In this document: positions 40,212-47,779 of the stretch, one piece after another | How the letters are laid out: each line of letters starts with the position of its first letter | How positions within the stretch are numbered: the first letter of the stretch is position 1 | Assembly (NCBI RefSeq): GCF_902498065.1 | Contig: NZ_CABVIR010000010.1 | Location: 62,001 to 126,000 of the forward strand | Direction: 5' to 3' | Origin: Pseudomonas fluorescens | GTDB lineage: Bacteria > Pseudomonadota > Gammaproteobacteria > Pseudomonadales > Pseudomonadaceae | DNA: 64,000 nt | Translations under genes and position numbers: made by a program | Notes under the pieces: model-generated | What the model saw: the letters and a program-made list of their open reading frames with translations, nothing else | Told to the model about the DNA's origin: nothing | Databases searched by the model: none

Positions 40212-42434
40212 ATGCGCACAGGGATGATGGCGCTGGCGTTGGGTCTGCTGACCCTGCGCTTTTTGCCGGTATTACCGCCGGTCTGGTTATGGCTGGTGTT
40301 GCCTGTAATGGGATTGATGGTGCTTCCGTTCCGGACGTATTCATTGGCATTTTTTCTGTTCGGATTCAGTTGGGCGGGCGCGAATGCACAGTGGGCGCTG
40401 GATGATCGTTTGCCAGGAAATCTCGATGGCGAAACCCGTTGGGTCGAAGGTCGCGTGACCGGTTTGCCGCAGAACAATGATGGGGTTGTGCGTTTCGAAT
40501 TGACGGACGCCCGGTCGCGACAGGCAAAGCTGCCGCAGCGGATGCGCCTGGCCTGGTATGACGGACCGCCGGTCAACAGTGGTGAACGCTGGCGGCTGGC
40601 CGTGAAGTTGAAACGTCCTGCCGGGCTGCTCAATCCTCATGCCTTCGATTACGACGCCTGGTTGTTGGCACAACGCGTTGGTGCGACCGGTACGGTCAAG
40701 GATGGCCAGAGGCTTGCCGAAGCCCGATGGGCCTGGCGCGACAGCATCCGCCAGCGTTTGCAAGCCGTGGATGCCCAAGGACGAACCGGGGCGTTGATTG
40801 CGCTGGTGTTGGGAGATGGCGCCGGGCTCAGTCGTGAAGATTGGCAGGTGTTGCAAGACACCGGCACCGTGCATTTGCTGGTGATTTCCGGACAGCACAT
40901 CGGGTTGCTGGCGGGGGTGGTGTACCTGCTGATTGCCGGACTCGCTCGCTACGGGGTGTGGCCGAACCGTTTGCCGTGGCTGCCATGGGCGTGCGCGCTG
41001 GCATTCGCCGCAGCCCTTGGTTACGGACTGCTGGCGGGGTTCGACGTGCCGGTGCGGCGGGCCTGCGTGATGATCGGCCTGGTGCTGTTGTGGCGGCTGC
41101 GATTTCGTCACCTTGGCGCCTGGTGGCCGCTGTTGCTGGCACTCAACGCTGTTTTGTTGCTGGCCCCGCTGGCGAGCCTGCAACCGGGTTTCTGGCTGTC
41201 CTTCGCCGCGGTGGCGGTGTTGATCTTCACTTTCGGCGGTCGGCTGGGCCCTTGGCGATGGTGGCAAACCTGGACCCGTGCTCAATGGCTGATCGCGATC
41301 GGCCTGGGCCCATTGTTACTGGTGCTGGGATTGCCGATCAGTCTCAGCGGCCCGGTCGCCAATCTGCTGGCGGTGCCCTGGATCAGTTTGTTGGTATTGC
41401 CGCCGGCCTTGCTGGGAACCCTGTTGTTGCCGCTGCCTTATGTGGGCGAGGGATTGTTGTGGTTGGCGGGTGGGTTGATCGATGGATTGTTCAAGGGCCT
41501 GGGGTTGATGGCCGGTCAATTGCCGGCTTGGGTGCCCGTGGCGATTCCATTGTGGGTATGGGTATTGGGCACCCTCGGCGCGTTTCTGCTGTTAATGCCG
41601 CGCGGTGTGCCGCTGCGCCCACTGGGTTGGCCGTTGCTGCTGTTACTGGTTTTTCCACCTCGGCCACTTTTGTCAGAGGGCATCGCCGAAGTCTGGCAGC
41701 TGGATGTCGGCCAGGGATTGGCGATTCTGGTGCGAACCCGTCATCACACGCTGTTGTATGACACCGGACCCCGCTTCGGCGACTTCGATCTGGGCGAACG
41801 AGTGGTTCTGCCCACGTTGCGCAAACTCGGCGTGAACGGACTCGACCTGATGCTGATCAGCCACGCCGACGCCGATCACGCCGGTGGTGCGCGAGCGGTT
41901 GCCAACGGCTTGCCGGTAAAGCAAGTGCTCAGTGGTGATCCCTTGGCGCTGCCCGCCGAGTTGCGCGCTGAAGCCTGCGAGAGTGGCCGGCAATGGACCT
42001 GGGACGGCGTGAGGTTCCAGCTCTGGCAATGGCCTTCGGCCTCGGACAGCAATCAAAAGTCCTGCGTGCTGCAGATCGAAGCCAATGGTGAGCGAATATT
42101 ACTGACCGGTGACATCGACAGCGCCGCCGAGCGGGCCCTGCTCGACAGTCCACTCGCTGTGACCACCGATTGGTTACAGGCGCCACACCATGGCAGCCGA
42201 AGTTCGTCGTCTGCGGCGCTGCTCGCGGTGTTGCAACCCAAAGCCGTACTGATTTCGCGCGGCAACGGCAATTCGTTCGGTCACCCGCATCCCACGGTCG
42301 TGGCTCGTTACCAAAAACGCGGCATGGCAATCCATGACAGCGCCGAGCAGGGCGCCATCCGTCTGCACCTCGGACGCTTCCAGCCACCGTGGACGATGCG
42401 TCAAGAACGGCGCTTCTGGCGATCCACGCAATAA
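40212..42434 (+). CDS. comEC: ComEC/Rec2 DNA uptake channel
   Basis: The 740-residue protein has an N-terminal ComEC OB-like region with several transmembrane helices, the competence domain (about 190-480, LVISGQHIGLLAGVVYLLIA), and a C-terminal metallo-beta-lactamase domain with ISHADADHAGG (about 555) and the later GDIDSAAERALL and HHGSRSS motifs. It forms the inner-membrane DNA channel, and the C-terminal domain may degrade one strand. Natural transformation is plausible but untested. GGACGGGCG lies just before the ATG; an ATG four codons downstream is also possible. Diverges from DUF2062. Confidence 0.92.
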   Translation: MRTGMMALALGLLTLRFLPVLPPVWLWLVLPVMGLMVLPFRTYSLAFFLFGFSWAGANAQWALDDRLPGNLDGETRWVEGRVTGLPQNNDGVVRFELTDARSRQAKLPQRMRLAWYDGPPVNSGERWRLAVKLKRPAGLLNPHAFDYDAWLLAQRVGATGTVKDGQRLAEARWAWRDSIRQRLQAVDAQGRTGALIALVLGDGAGLSREDWQVLQDTGTVHLLVISGQHIGLLAGVVYLLIAGLARYGVWPNRLPWLPWACALAFAAALGYGLLAGFDVPVRRACVMIGLVLLWRLRFRHLGAWWPLLLALNAVLLLAPLASLQPGFWLSFAAVAVLIFTFGGRLGPWRWWQTWTRAQWLIAIGLGPLLLVLGLPISLSGPVANLLAVPWISLLVLPPALLGTLLLPLPYVGEGLLWLAGGLIDGLFKGLGLMAGQLPAWVPVAIPLWVWVLGTLGAFLLLMPRGVPLRPLGWPLLLLLVFPPRPLLSEGIAEVWQLDVGQGLAILVRTRHHTLLYDTGPRFGDFDLGERVVLPTLRKLGVNGLDLMLISHADADHAGGARAVANGLPVKQVLSGDPLALPAELRAEACESGRQWTWDGVRFQLWQWPSASDSNQKSCVLQIEANGERILLTGDIDSAAERALLDSPLAVTTDWLQAPHHGSRSSSSAALLAVLQPKAVLISRGNGNSFGHPHPTVVARYQKRGMAIHDSAEQGAIRLHLGRFQPPWTMRQERRFWRSTQ

Positions 42435-42532
42435 CCGCGCGTGATGAAAGCCCGACCGGATGCGACATCACGGTCTTCGGTGCGCCCACCCCCTATGTTA
42501 GAGTGGCGCACTTTTTCGAGGGGACTGTCACT

Positions 42533-43171
42533 GTGTGGGAATTGGTCAAATCCGGCGGCTGGATGATGCTGCCGATCATTCTGAGTTCCATCGCGGCCAT
42601 GGCGATCGTCGCCGAGCGTCTCTGGACCCTGCGTGCCAGTCGTGTGACCCCGGAGCACTTGCTCGGGCAGGTCTGGGTGTGGATCAAGGACAAGCAACTC
42701 AACAAAGAAAAACTCAAGGAATTGCGCGCCAACTCGCCGTTGGGTGAGATTCTGGCGGCGGGCCTGGCCAACTCCAAGCATGGTCGCGAGATCATGAAAG
42801 AGTGCATCGAAGAAGCCGCCGCGCGGGTGATTCATGAGCTCGAGCGCTACATCAATGCGTTGGGCACCATCGCCGCCATGGCGCCGTTGTTGGGTTTGCT
42901 CGGCACCGTGCTGGGCATGATCGACATTTTCAGCGCGTTCATGGGGACGGGCATGGGCACCAACGCCGCCGTGCTGGCCGGTGGTATTTCCAAGGCCTTG
43001 ATCACCACGGCTGCAGGCCTGATGGTCGGTATCCCGGCGGTATTCTTCCACCGTTTCCTGCAACGCCGCATTGATGAACTGGTGGTGGGCATGGAACAGG
43101 AAGCGATCAAGCTGGTCGAGGTGGTGCAGGGTGATCGTGACGTGGACCTGGCTGAGGGCAAAAAAGCGTGA
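42533..43171 (+). CDS. exbB: ExbB/TolQ-type proton channel subunit
   Basis: A 212-residue inner-membrane protein with the MotA/TolQ/ExbB domain. TM1 about 8-28 (GGWMMLPIILSSIAAMAIVA), then a cytoplasmic loop, and two C-terminal helices (about 105-125 and 150-175, LGTIAAMAPLLGLLGTVLGM and KALITTAAGLMVGIPAVFF). With ExbD it makes the proton-driven motor that energises TonB-dependent uptake. GTG 42533 is the start, behind GAGGGG at 9 nt. The next gene overlaps by 4 bp. No tonB gene is adjacent. Paralogues usually exist, so it may be a second ExbB. Confidence 0.9.
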   Translation: MWELVKSGGWMMLPIILSSIAAMAIVAERLWTLRASRVTPEHLLGQVWVWIKDKQLNKEKLKELRANSPLGEILAAGLANSKHGREIMKECIEEAAARVIHELERYINALGTIAAMAPLLGLLGTVLGMIDIFSAFMGTGMGTNAAVLAGGISKALITTAAGLMVGIPAVFFHRFLQRRIDELVVGMEQEAIKLVEVVQGDRDVDLAEGKKA

Positions 43172-43599
43172 AATTCCGCCGAAAACCGCGGGAAACGGTA
43201 GACATCAACCTCGCGTCGCTGATCGACGTGGTGTTTATCCTGCTGCTGTTTTTCGTTGTCACCACCACCTTCACCCGTGAAACCCAGTTGCGCGTCGATC
43301 TGCCGGAAGCGGTCAGTGGTTCGCCTGCCGAAGACCAGCAGGTCAAACACCTGGACGTCGCCATCAGTGCCGAAGGCGTGTTCTCCGTGAACAATCAGTT
43401 GTTGCCGAAAAATGATCTGGCGACCTTGATGGACGCGTTACAGAAAGAATCCAACGGTGATACCAACCTGCCACTGTCGATCAGTGCGGACGGCAAGACC
43501 CAGCATCAATCGGTCATCACCGCCATGGACGCCGCCGGCAAACTCGGCTTCAGTCATCTGCGCATGACCACAATCGAGGCGGCGCCGCCCGCGCCCTGA
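43168..43599 (+). CDS. exbD: ExbD/TolR biopolymer transport protein
   Basis: A 143-residue protein with a single N-terminal helix (about 16-36, LIDVVFILLLFFVVTTTF). The Asp in LIDVVF is the conserved proton-pathway residue, and the rest is periplasmic. It completes the ExbBD motor. GTG start overlaps the exbB stop by 4 bp, and its stop overlaps the lpxK start by one base (TGATG), so translation is coupled through the whole run. Confidence 0.92.
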   Translation: MKFRRKPRETVDINLASLIDVVFILLLFFVVTTTFTRETQLRVDLPEAVSGSPAEDQQVKHLDVAISAEGVFSVNNQLLPKNDLATLMDALQKESNGDTNLPLSISADGKTQHQSVITAMDAAGKLGFSHLRMTTIEAAPPAP

Positions 43600-44609
43600 T
43601 GGCCATGTCCGATCGCTTGCTCGCCGCGTGGTACCAAGGTCATCCGGCCCTGAAGCTGTTGCAGCCATTGGAGTGGCTGTATCGGCGCGTGGTTGTGAAC
43701 AAGCGCAAACGCTTTCTGGCGGGTGAGGGCGAGATTTATCAGCCGCCGGTGCCGCTGATCGTCGTCGGCAACATCACGGTGGGTGGCACCGGCAAGACGC
43801 CGCTGATTCTGTGGATGATCCAGCATTGTCAGCGCTGCGGCTTACGGGTCGGCGTGGTCAGTCGCGGCTATGGCGCCAAACCGCCGCAACTGCCATGGCG
43901 GGTCGAAGCCGATCAAAGCGCCGACATCGCTGGCGACGAACCGCTGCTGATCGTCCAGCGTACCGGCGTTCCATTGATGATCGACCCGAACCGCAGCAGC
44001 GCGGTCAAAGCGCTGTTGGCGAGCGAACCACTGGACTTGATCCTCTCCGACGACGGCATGCAACATTACCGGTTGGCCCGCGACCTGGAACTGGTGCTGA
44101 TTGACGCCGCCCGTGGCCTGGGCAACCAGCGCTGCCTGCCGGCGGGACCGTTGCGCGAACCGGTCGAGCGCCTGCAAAGCGTTGATGCGGTGTTGTACAA
44201 CGGCGCCACCGAGGATCGCGACAACGGTTTTGCCTTCCAGCTGCAACCCACTGAACTGGTCAATCTGCACAGCGGCGAACGCCGGCCCCTTGACCACTTT
44301 CCCGCAGGCCAGGCGCTGCACGCCGTGGCCGGGATCGGCAATCCGCAGCGTTTCTTCACAACCCTCGAAACGCTACACTGGCAACCAGTCCCGCATGCAT
44401 TTGCCGACCACGCCGAGTACAGCGTGCAGGCCTTGAATTTCACACCGTCATTGCCGTTGGTAATGACTGAAAAGGACGCGGTGAAGTGCCGTGCCTTCGC
44501 CGCCGCCGATTGGTGGTACCTGGCGGTCGATGCTGCGCCATCGCCGGCCTTCGTGGCCTGGTTCGATACGCAGTTGATGCGCCTGTTGCCGGCTCGTCTT
44601 TTGCCTTAA
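43599..44609 (+). CDS. lpxK: Tetraacyldisaccharide 4'-kinase LpxK
   Basis: Phosphorylates the lipid A precursor at the 4' position on the inner membrane. The 336-residue protein has the P-loop VGNITVGGTGKTPLI at about residues 56-70 and the family's VSRGYGAKPP and LILSDDGMQHY segments. Start overlaps the exbD stop. Followed after 25 bp by a trm112-like gene, then kdsB, ptpA and murB: an envelope-building run known from Pseudomonas (PA2981-PA2977, from memory). Confidence 0.96.
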   Translation: MAMSDRLLAAWYQGHPALKLLQPLEWLYRRVVVNKRKRFLAGEGEIYQPPVPLIVVGNITVGGTGKTPLILWMIQHCQRCGLRVGVVSRGYGAKPPQLPWRVEADQSADIAGDEPLLIVQRTGVPLMIDPNRSSAVKALLASEPLDLILSDDGMQHYRLARDLELVLIDAARGLGNQRCLPAGPLREPVERLQSVDAVLYNGATEDRDNGFAFQLQPTELVNLHSGERRPLDHFPAGQALHAVAGIGNPQRFFTTLETLHWQPVPHAFADHAEYSVQALNFTPSLPLVMTEKDAVKCRAFAAADWWYLAVDAAPSPAFVAWFDTQLMRLLPARLLP

Positions 44610-44634
44610 ATCCGTTTTTATCCAGGGAATGCTC

Positions 44635-44820
44635 ATGGACACCAAATTGCTCGACATCCTCGCTTGCCCGGTCTGCAAAGGCCCGCTCAAGCTCAGCGCC
44701 GACAAAACCGAGCTGATCAGCAAGGGCGCCGGTCTGGCGTACCCGATTCGCGACGGCATCCCGGTGATGCTCGAAACCGAAGCCCGCACCCTGACCACAG
44801 ACGAGCGTCTGGATAAATGA
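44635..44820 (+). CDS. Trm112-family zinc protein
   Basis: A 61-residue protein with a zinc knuckle (C11 and C14 in LACPVCKGPLKL) and the YPIRDGIPVML tail typical of bacterial Trm112/UPF0434. It is possibly an activator of an associated methyltransferase, which is the role of the eukaryotic and archaeal homologue. The usual second CxxC is absent, as in many bacterial forms. ATG 44635 follows AGGGA at 7 nt; an ATG two codons earlier is too close to it. Overlaps kdsB by 4 bp. Confidence 0.88.
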   Translation: MDTKLLDILACPVCKGPLKLSADKTELISKGAGLAYPIRDGIPVMLETEARTLTTDERLDK

Positions 44821-45581
44821 CCACAGCCTTTACCGTTGTCATTCCATCGCGTTACGCCTCTACCCGCCTGCCGGGCAAACCGCTGTTGCTGATCGCCGGC
44901 AAGCCGATGATCCAGCACGTCTGGGAACAGGCGTGCAAAAGCAGCGCCGAGCGAGTGGTGGTTGCCACTGACGATGCGCGCATTGTCGAGGCGTGCAACG
45001 CGTTTGGCGCCGAAGTGGTACTGACCCGCGAAGACCACAATTCCGGCACGGACCGTTTGGCTGAAGTTGCCGAAAAACTCGGTCTGGCGTCCGACGCGAT
45101 CGTGGTCAACGTTCAAGGTGATGAACCGCTGATCCCGCCGAGCGTGATCGATCAGGTCGCGGCTAACCTCGCGGCCCATACCGAAGCGCGCATGGCGACG
45201 TTGGCCGAGCCGATCAAAGACGTTGAAACCCTGTTCAACCCCAACGTGGTCAAGGTCGTCAGCGACCTCAATGGCCTGGCGCTGACGTTCAGTCGCGCGA
45301 CGTTGCCATGGGCTCGGGACGCGTTCGCGAAAAGTCGCGATGCGCTGCCGGAAGGCGTACCGTATCGTCGCCACATCGGCATCTATGCCTACCGCGCCGG
45401 TTTCCTGCATGACTTCGTCAGCTGGGGCCCGTGCTGGCTGGAAAACACCGAATCGCTGGAGCAGCTGCGCGCACTGTGGCACGGCGTGCGAATTCACGTC
45501 GCCGATGCATTGATCGCGCCGCCGACCGGCGTCGACACCGTCGAAGACCTCGAGCGCGTTCGTCGCCTGCTGGAGGCCTGA
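44817..45581 (+). CDS. kdsB: CMP-KDO synthetase KdsB
   Basis: Activates 3-deoxy-D-manno-octulosonate with CTP for lipopolysaccharide core assembly. The 254-residue enzyme opens with the nucleotidyltransferase signature VIPSRYASTRLPGKPLL (about 8-24), then REDHNSGTDRLAEV and VNVQGDEPLIPP. The start overlaps the trm112-like stop by 4 bp, and the stop overlaps the next start by one base. Confidence 0.96.
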   Translation: MTTAFTVVIPSRYASTRLPGKPLLLIAGKPMIQHVWEQACKSSAERVVVATDDARIVEACNAFGAEVVLTREDHNSGTDRLAEVAEKLGLASDAIVVNVQGDEPLIPPSVIDQVAANLAAHTEARMATLAEPIKDVETLFNPNVVKVVSDLNGLALTFSRATLPWARDAFAKSRDALPEGVPYRRHIGIYAYRAGFLHDFVSWGPCWLENTESLEQLRALWHGVRIHVADALIAPPTGVDTVEDLERVRRLLEA

Positions 45582-46045
45582 TGCGGGTTTTGTTCGTTTG
45601 TCTGGGCAACATCTGCCGTTCACCGACGGCCGAAGGCGTGCTGCGGCATAAACTGCGGGAAGCGGGGCTGGCCGATCAAGTCGAAGTCGCCTCCGCCGGC
45701 ACCGGTGACTGGCACGTTGGCAACGCGCCGGACCAACGCAGCCAGGCCGCGGCCAAATCGCGTGGTTATGACCTGTCCGCTCAACGCGGCCGGCAAGTGA
45801 GCCGCGCCGATTTCGCCACTTATGATTTGATCCTGGCGATGGACAACAGCAATCTGCGCAATCTCAAGGCCTTGCAACCGGCCAGTGGCAGGGCTGAGCT
45901 GGATCTGTTCCTGCAACGCTACCAGTTGGAAGTCGACGAAGTCCCGGACCCGTATCACGACGGCGAACAAGGCTTTGAGCAGGTGCTCGACTTGATCGAA
46001 AGCGCCTGTGATCTGCTGGTGATCGAATTGAAGGGCCGGTTATGA
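45581..46045 (+). CDS. Low-molecular-weight protein tyrosine phosphatase
   Basis: A 154-residue cytosolic phosphatase. The P-loop is C7 to S14 (CLGNICRS) and the general acid Asp is in VPDPYHDGEQ (about residue 123). Such enzymes dephosphorylate tyrosine kinases in capsule or exopolysaccharide systems in some bacteria; no such kinase gene is adjacent here. It is coupled to kdsB (TGATG) and murB (ATGA), as in PAO1 from memory. Confidence 0.92.
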   Translation: MRVLFVCLGNICRSPTAEGVLRHKLREAGLADQVEVASAGTGDWHVGNAPDQRSQAAAKSRGYDLSAQRGRQVSRADFATYDLILAMDNSNLRNLKALQPASGRAELDLFLQRYQLEVDEVPDPYHDGEQGFEQVLDLIESACDLLVIELKGRL

Positions 46046-47061
46046 GTGTGCGGGTTCGGCCACAGGTTTCGCTCAAGCCTTACAACAGCTTTGGCGTGGA
46101 CGTTCAGGCGCGCTTGTTTGCCGAGGCCCACAGTGATGCCGACGTGCGGGAAGCCTTGGCCTACGCCGCACAACATGACGTGCCGTTGCTGGTGATTGGC
46201 GGTGGCAGCAATTTGCTGCTGACCGCCGATATCCAGTCGCTGGTGCTGCGCATGGCGACACGCGGAATTCGTATCCTGAGCGACGACGGCAACAAGGTTG
46301 TGATCGAAGCCGAGGCTGGCGAGCCTTGGCATCCATTCGTGCAACACACGCTGGCGCAGGGGCTGTCGGGGCTTGAAAACCTCAGTCTGATCCCCGGCAC
46401 CGTCGGCGCGGCACCGATGCAGAACATCGGTGCCTACGGTGTGGAGATCAAGGACGTGTTTGCCGGCCTGACCGCGCTGGATCGCCAGACCGGCGAAATG
46501 CGCGACTTCACGCTGGCCGAGTGCAACTTCGCTTACCGCGACAGCCTGTTCAAACAGGAGCCGGGGCGCTGGTTGATCCTGCGGGTTCGTTTCGCCCTCG
46601 ACCGCGCCGAACACCTGCATCTGGAGTACGGCCCGGTACGTCAGCGTCTGACCGAGCAAGGCATCGATCAGCCGACCGCCAGCGACGTCAGTCGGGCGAT
46701 TTGCAGCATCCGCAACGAAAAGCTTCCGGACCCGGCGGTGCTCGGTAATGCCGGCAGCTTCTTCAAGAATCCATTGGTGTCGGCTGCGCTGGTCGCTCAG
46801 CTCAAAGTCGAGTACCCGGACCTGGTGGCTTACGCGCAACCCGACGGGCAGATGAAACTGGCCGCGGGCTGGCTGATCGAGCGGGCAGGGTGGAAAGGTT
46901 TCCGCGAGGCCGACGCGGGCGTGCATAAATTGCAGGCGCTGGTGCTGGTCAACTACGGGGGTGCGACTGGTCTGCAGTTGTTGAACCTGGCACAACGCAT
47001 TCAAAAAGATATTTGCGAACGTTTTCACGTCGATCTGGAAATGGAGCCCAATCGGTATTGA
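46042..47061 (+). CDS. murB: UDP-N-acetylenolpyruvoylglucosamine reductase MurB
   Basis: Reduces UDP-GlcNAc-enolpyruvate to UDP-MurNAc with FAD and NADPH, an early peptidoglycan step. The 339-residue type I MurB has the FAD-binding LLVIGGGSNLLLT (about 51-63), the YRDSLFK segment, and the GNAGSFFKNPLV region. Its start overlaps the phosphatase stop by 4 bp. Last gene of the exbB-murB run, ended by a strong terminator. Confidence 0.95.
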   Translation: MSVRVRPQVSLKPYNSFGVDVQARLFAEAHSDADVREALAYAAQHDVPLLVIGGGSNLLLTADIQSLVLRMATRGIRILSDDGNKVVIEAEAGEPWHPFVQHTLAQGLSGLENLSLIPGTVGAAPMQNIGAYGVEIKDVFAGLTALDRQTGEMRDFTLAECNFAYRDSLFKQEPGRWLILRVRFALDRAEHLHLEYGPVRQRLTEQGIDQPTASDVSRAICSIRNEKLPDPAVLGNAGSFFKNPLVSAALVAQLKVEYPDLVAYAQPDGQMKLAAGWLIERAGWKGFREADAGVHKLQALVLVNYGGATGLQLLNLAQRIQKDICERFHVDLEMEPNRY

Positions 47062-47085
47062 GGCTACGCTTTCAAGACTGATCTC

Positions 47086-47123
47086 AAAGCCCTGCACATC
47101 TTCGATTGTGCAGGGCTTTTTTG
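47086..47123 (+). terminator. Intrinsic terminator after murB
   Basis: AAAGCCCTGCACA pairs with TGTGCAGGGCTTT, 8-nt loop, followed by TTTTTGTT. The following 185 bp to iorA hold only a short CCGCT/AGCGG inverted repeat at about 47246-47263. Confidence 0.9.
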
Positions 47124-47308
47124 TTAATGCTGGGTTAACTTAGCCCCCTAACGATGCAAGCATTTGCTCCACCAAAGGCCCGATGCAGACGTCGCCGTCC
47201 GCATAAGAGAGCCTCATTAGCCTGAGTCGATCTGCGTGATGCCAACCGCTAATCCCCAAGCGGCAGATTGCTCGACCCCATAACCCATATAAATATGCGG
47301 GCGTGCCC

Positions 47309-47779
47309 ATGATTACCCTGAAGCTCAATGGTCAAGACCATCAACTCGATGTCACCGAGGACATGCCGCTGCTCTGGGCCATCCGCGACGTGGTCGGTTA
47401 CAACGGCACCAAATTCGGCTGCGGCATGGGCCTGTGCGGCGCCTGCACCATTCATATCGAAGGCGCCCCGGCGCGCAGTTGCATCACGCCGATCGGTTCG
47501 GTGATCGGCCAGAACGTCAGCACCATCGACAACCTGCACGCCGATCCGGTCGGGCAAATCGTTCAGCAGGCCTGGCTCGACACCGCCGTCGCCCAGTGCG
47601 GTTATTGCCAGGGCGGGCAGATCATGTCCGCCACGGCACTGCTCAAGACCAATCCGAACCCGAGCGACGAACAGATCGAAGAGGCGATGGTCGGCAATAT
47701 TTGCCGTTGCGGCACGTACAACCGGATCAAGACCGCCATCCGCCAGGCATCCACCCACCTGAAGGAGGCCAAGGCATGA
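47309..47779 (+). CDS. iorA: Molybdenum hydroxylase [2Fe-2S] subunit (IorA-like)
   Basis: A 156-residue electron-transfer subunit. The plant-type cluster motif is CGMGLCGACTI with a further Cys upstream and downstream, and the second cluster uses CGYCQGGQ and CRCGTY in the C-terminal helical bundle. It passes electrons from the molybdenum centre. No signal peptide, so it is probably carried with its Tat-exported partner. ATG 47309 was used; it overlaps the large subunit gene by 4 bp. The name follows isoquinoline 1-oxidoreductase, and the substrate may differ. Confidence 0.85.
   Translation: MITLKLNGQDHQLDVTEDMPLLWAIRDVVGYNGTKFGCGMGLCGACTIHIEGAPARSCITPIGSVIGQNVSTIDNLHADPVGQIVQQAWLDTAVAQCGYCQGGQIMSATALLKTNPNPSDEQIEEAMVGNICRCGTYNRIKTAIRQASTHLKEAKA

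Noticed and set aside
47140..47328. A 62-codon minus-strand frame in the murB-iorA gap
   Set aside because: It has no recognisable family, no good ribosome binding site, and it overlaps the iorA start.
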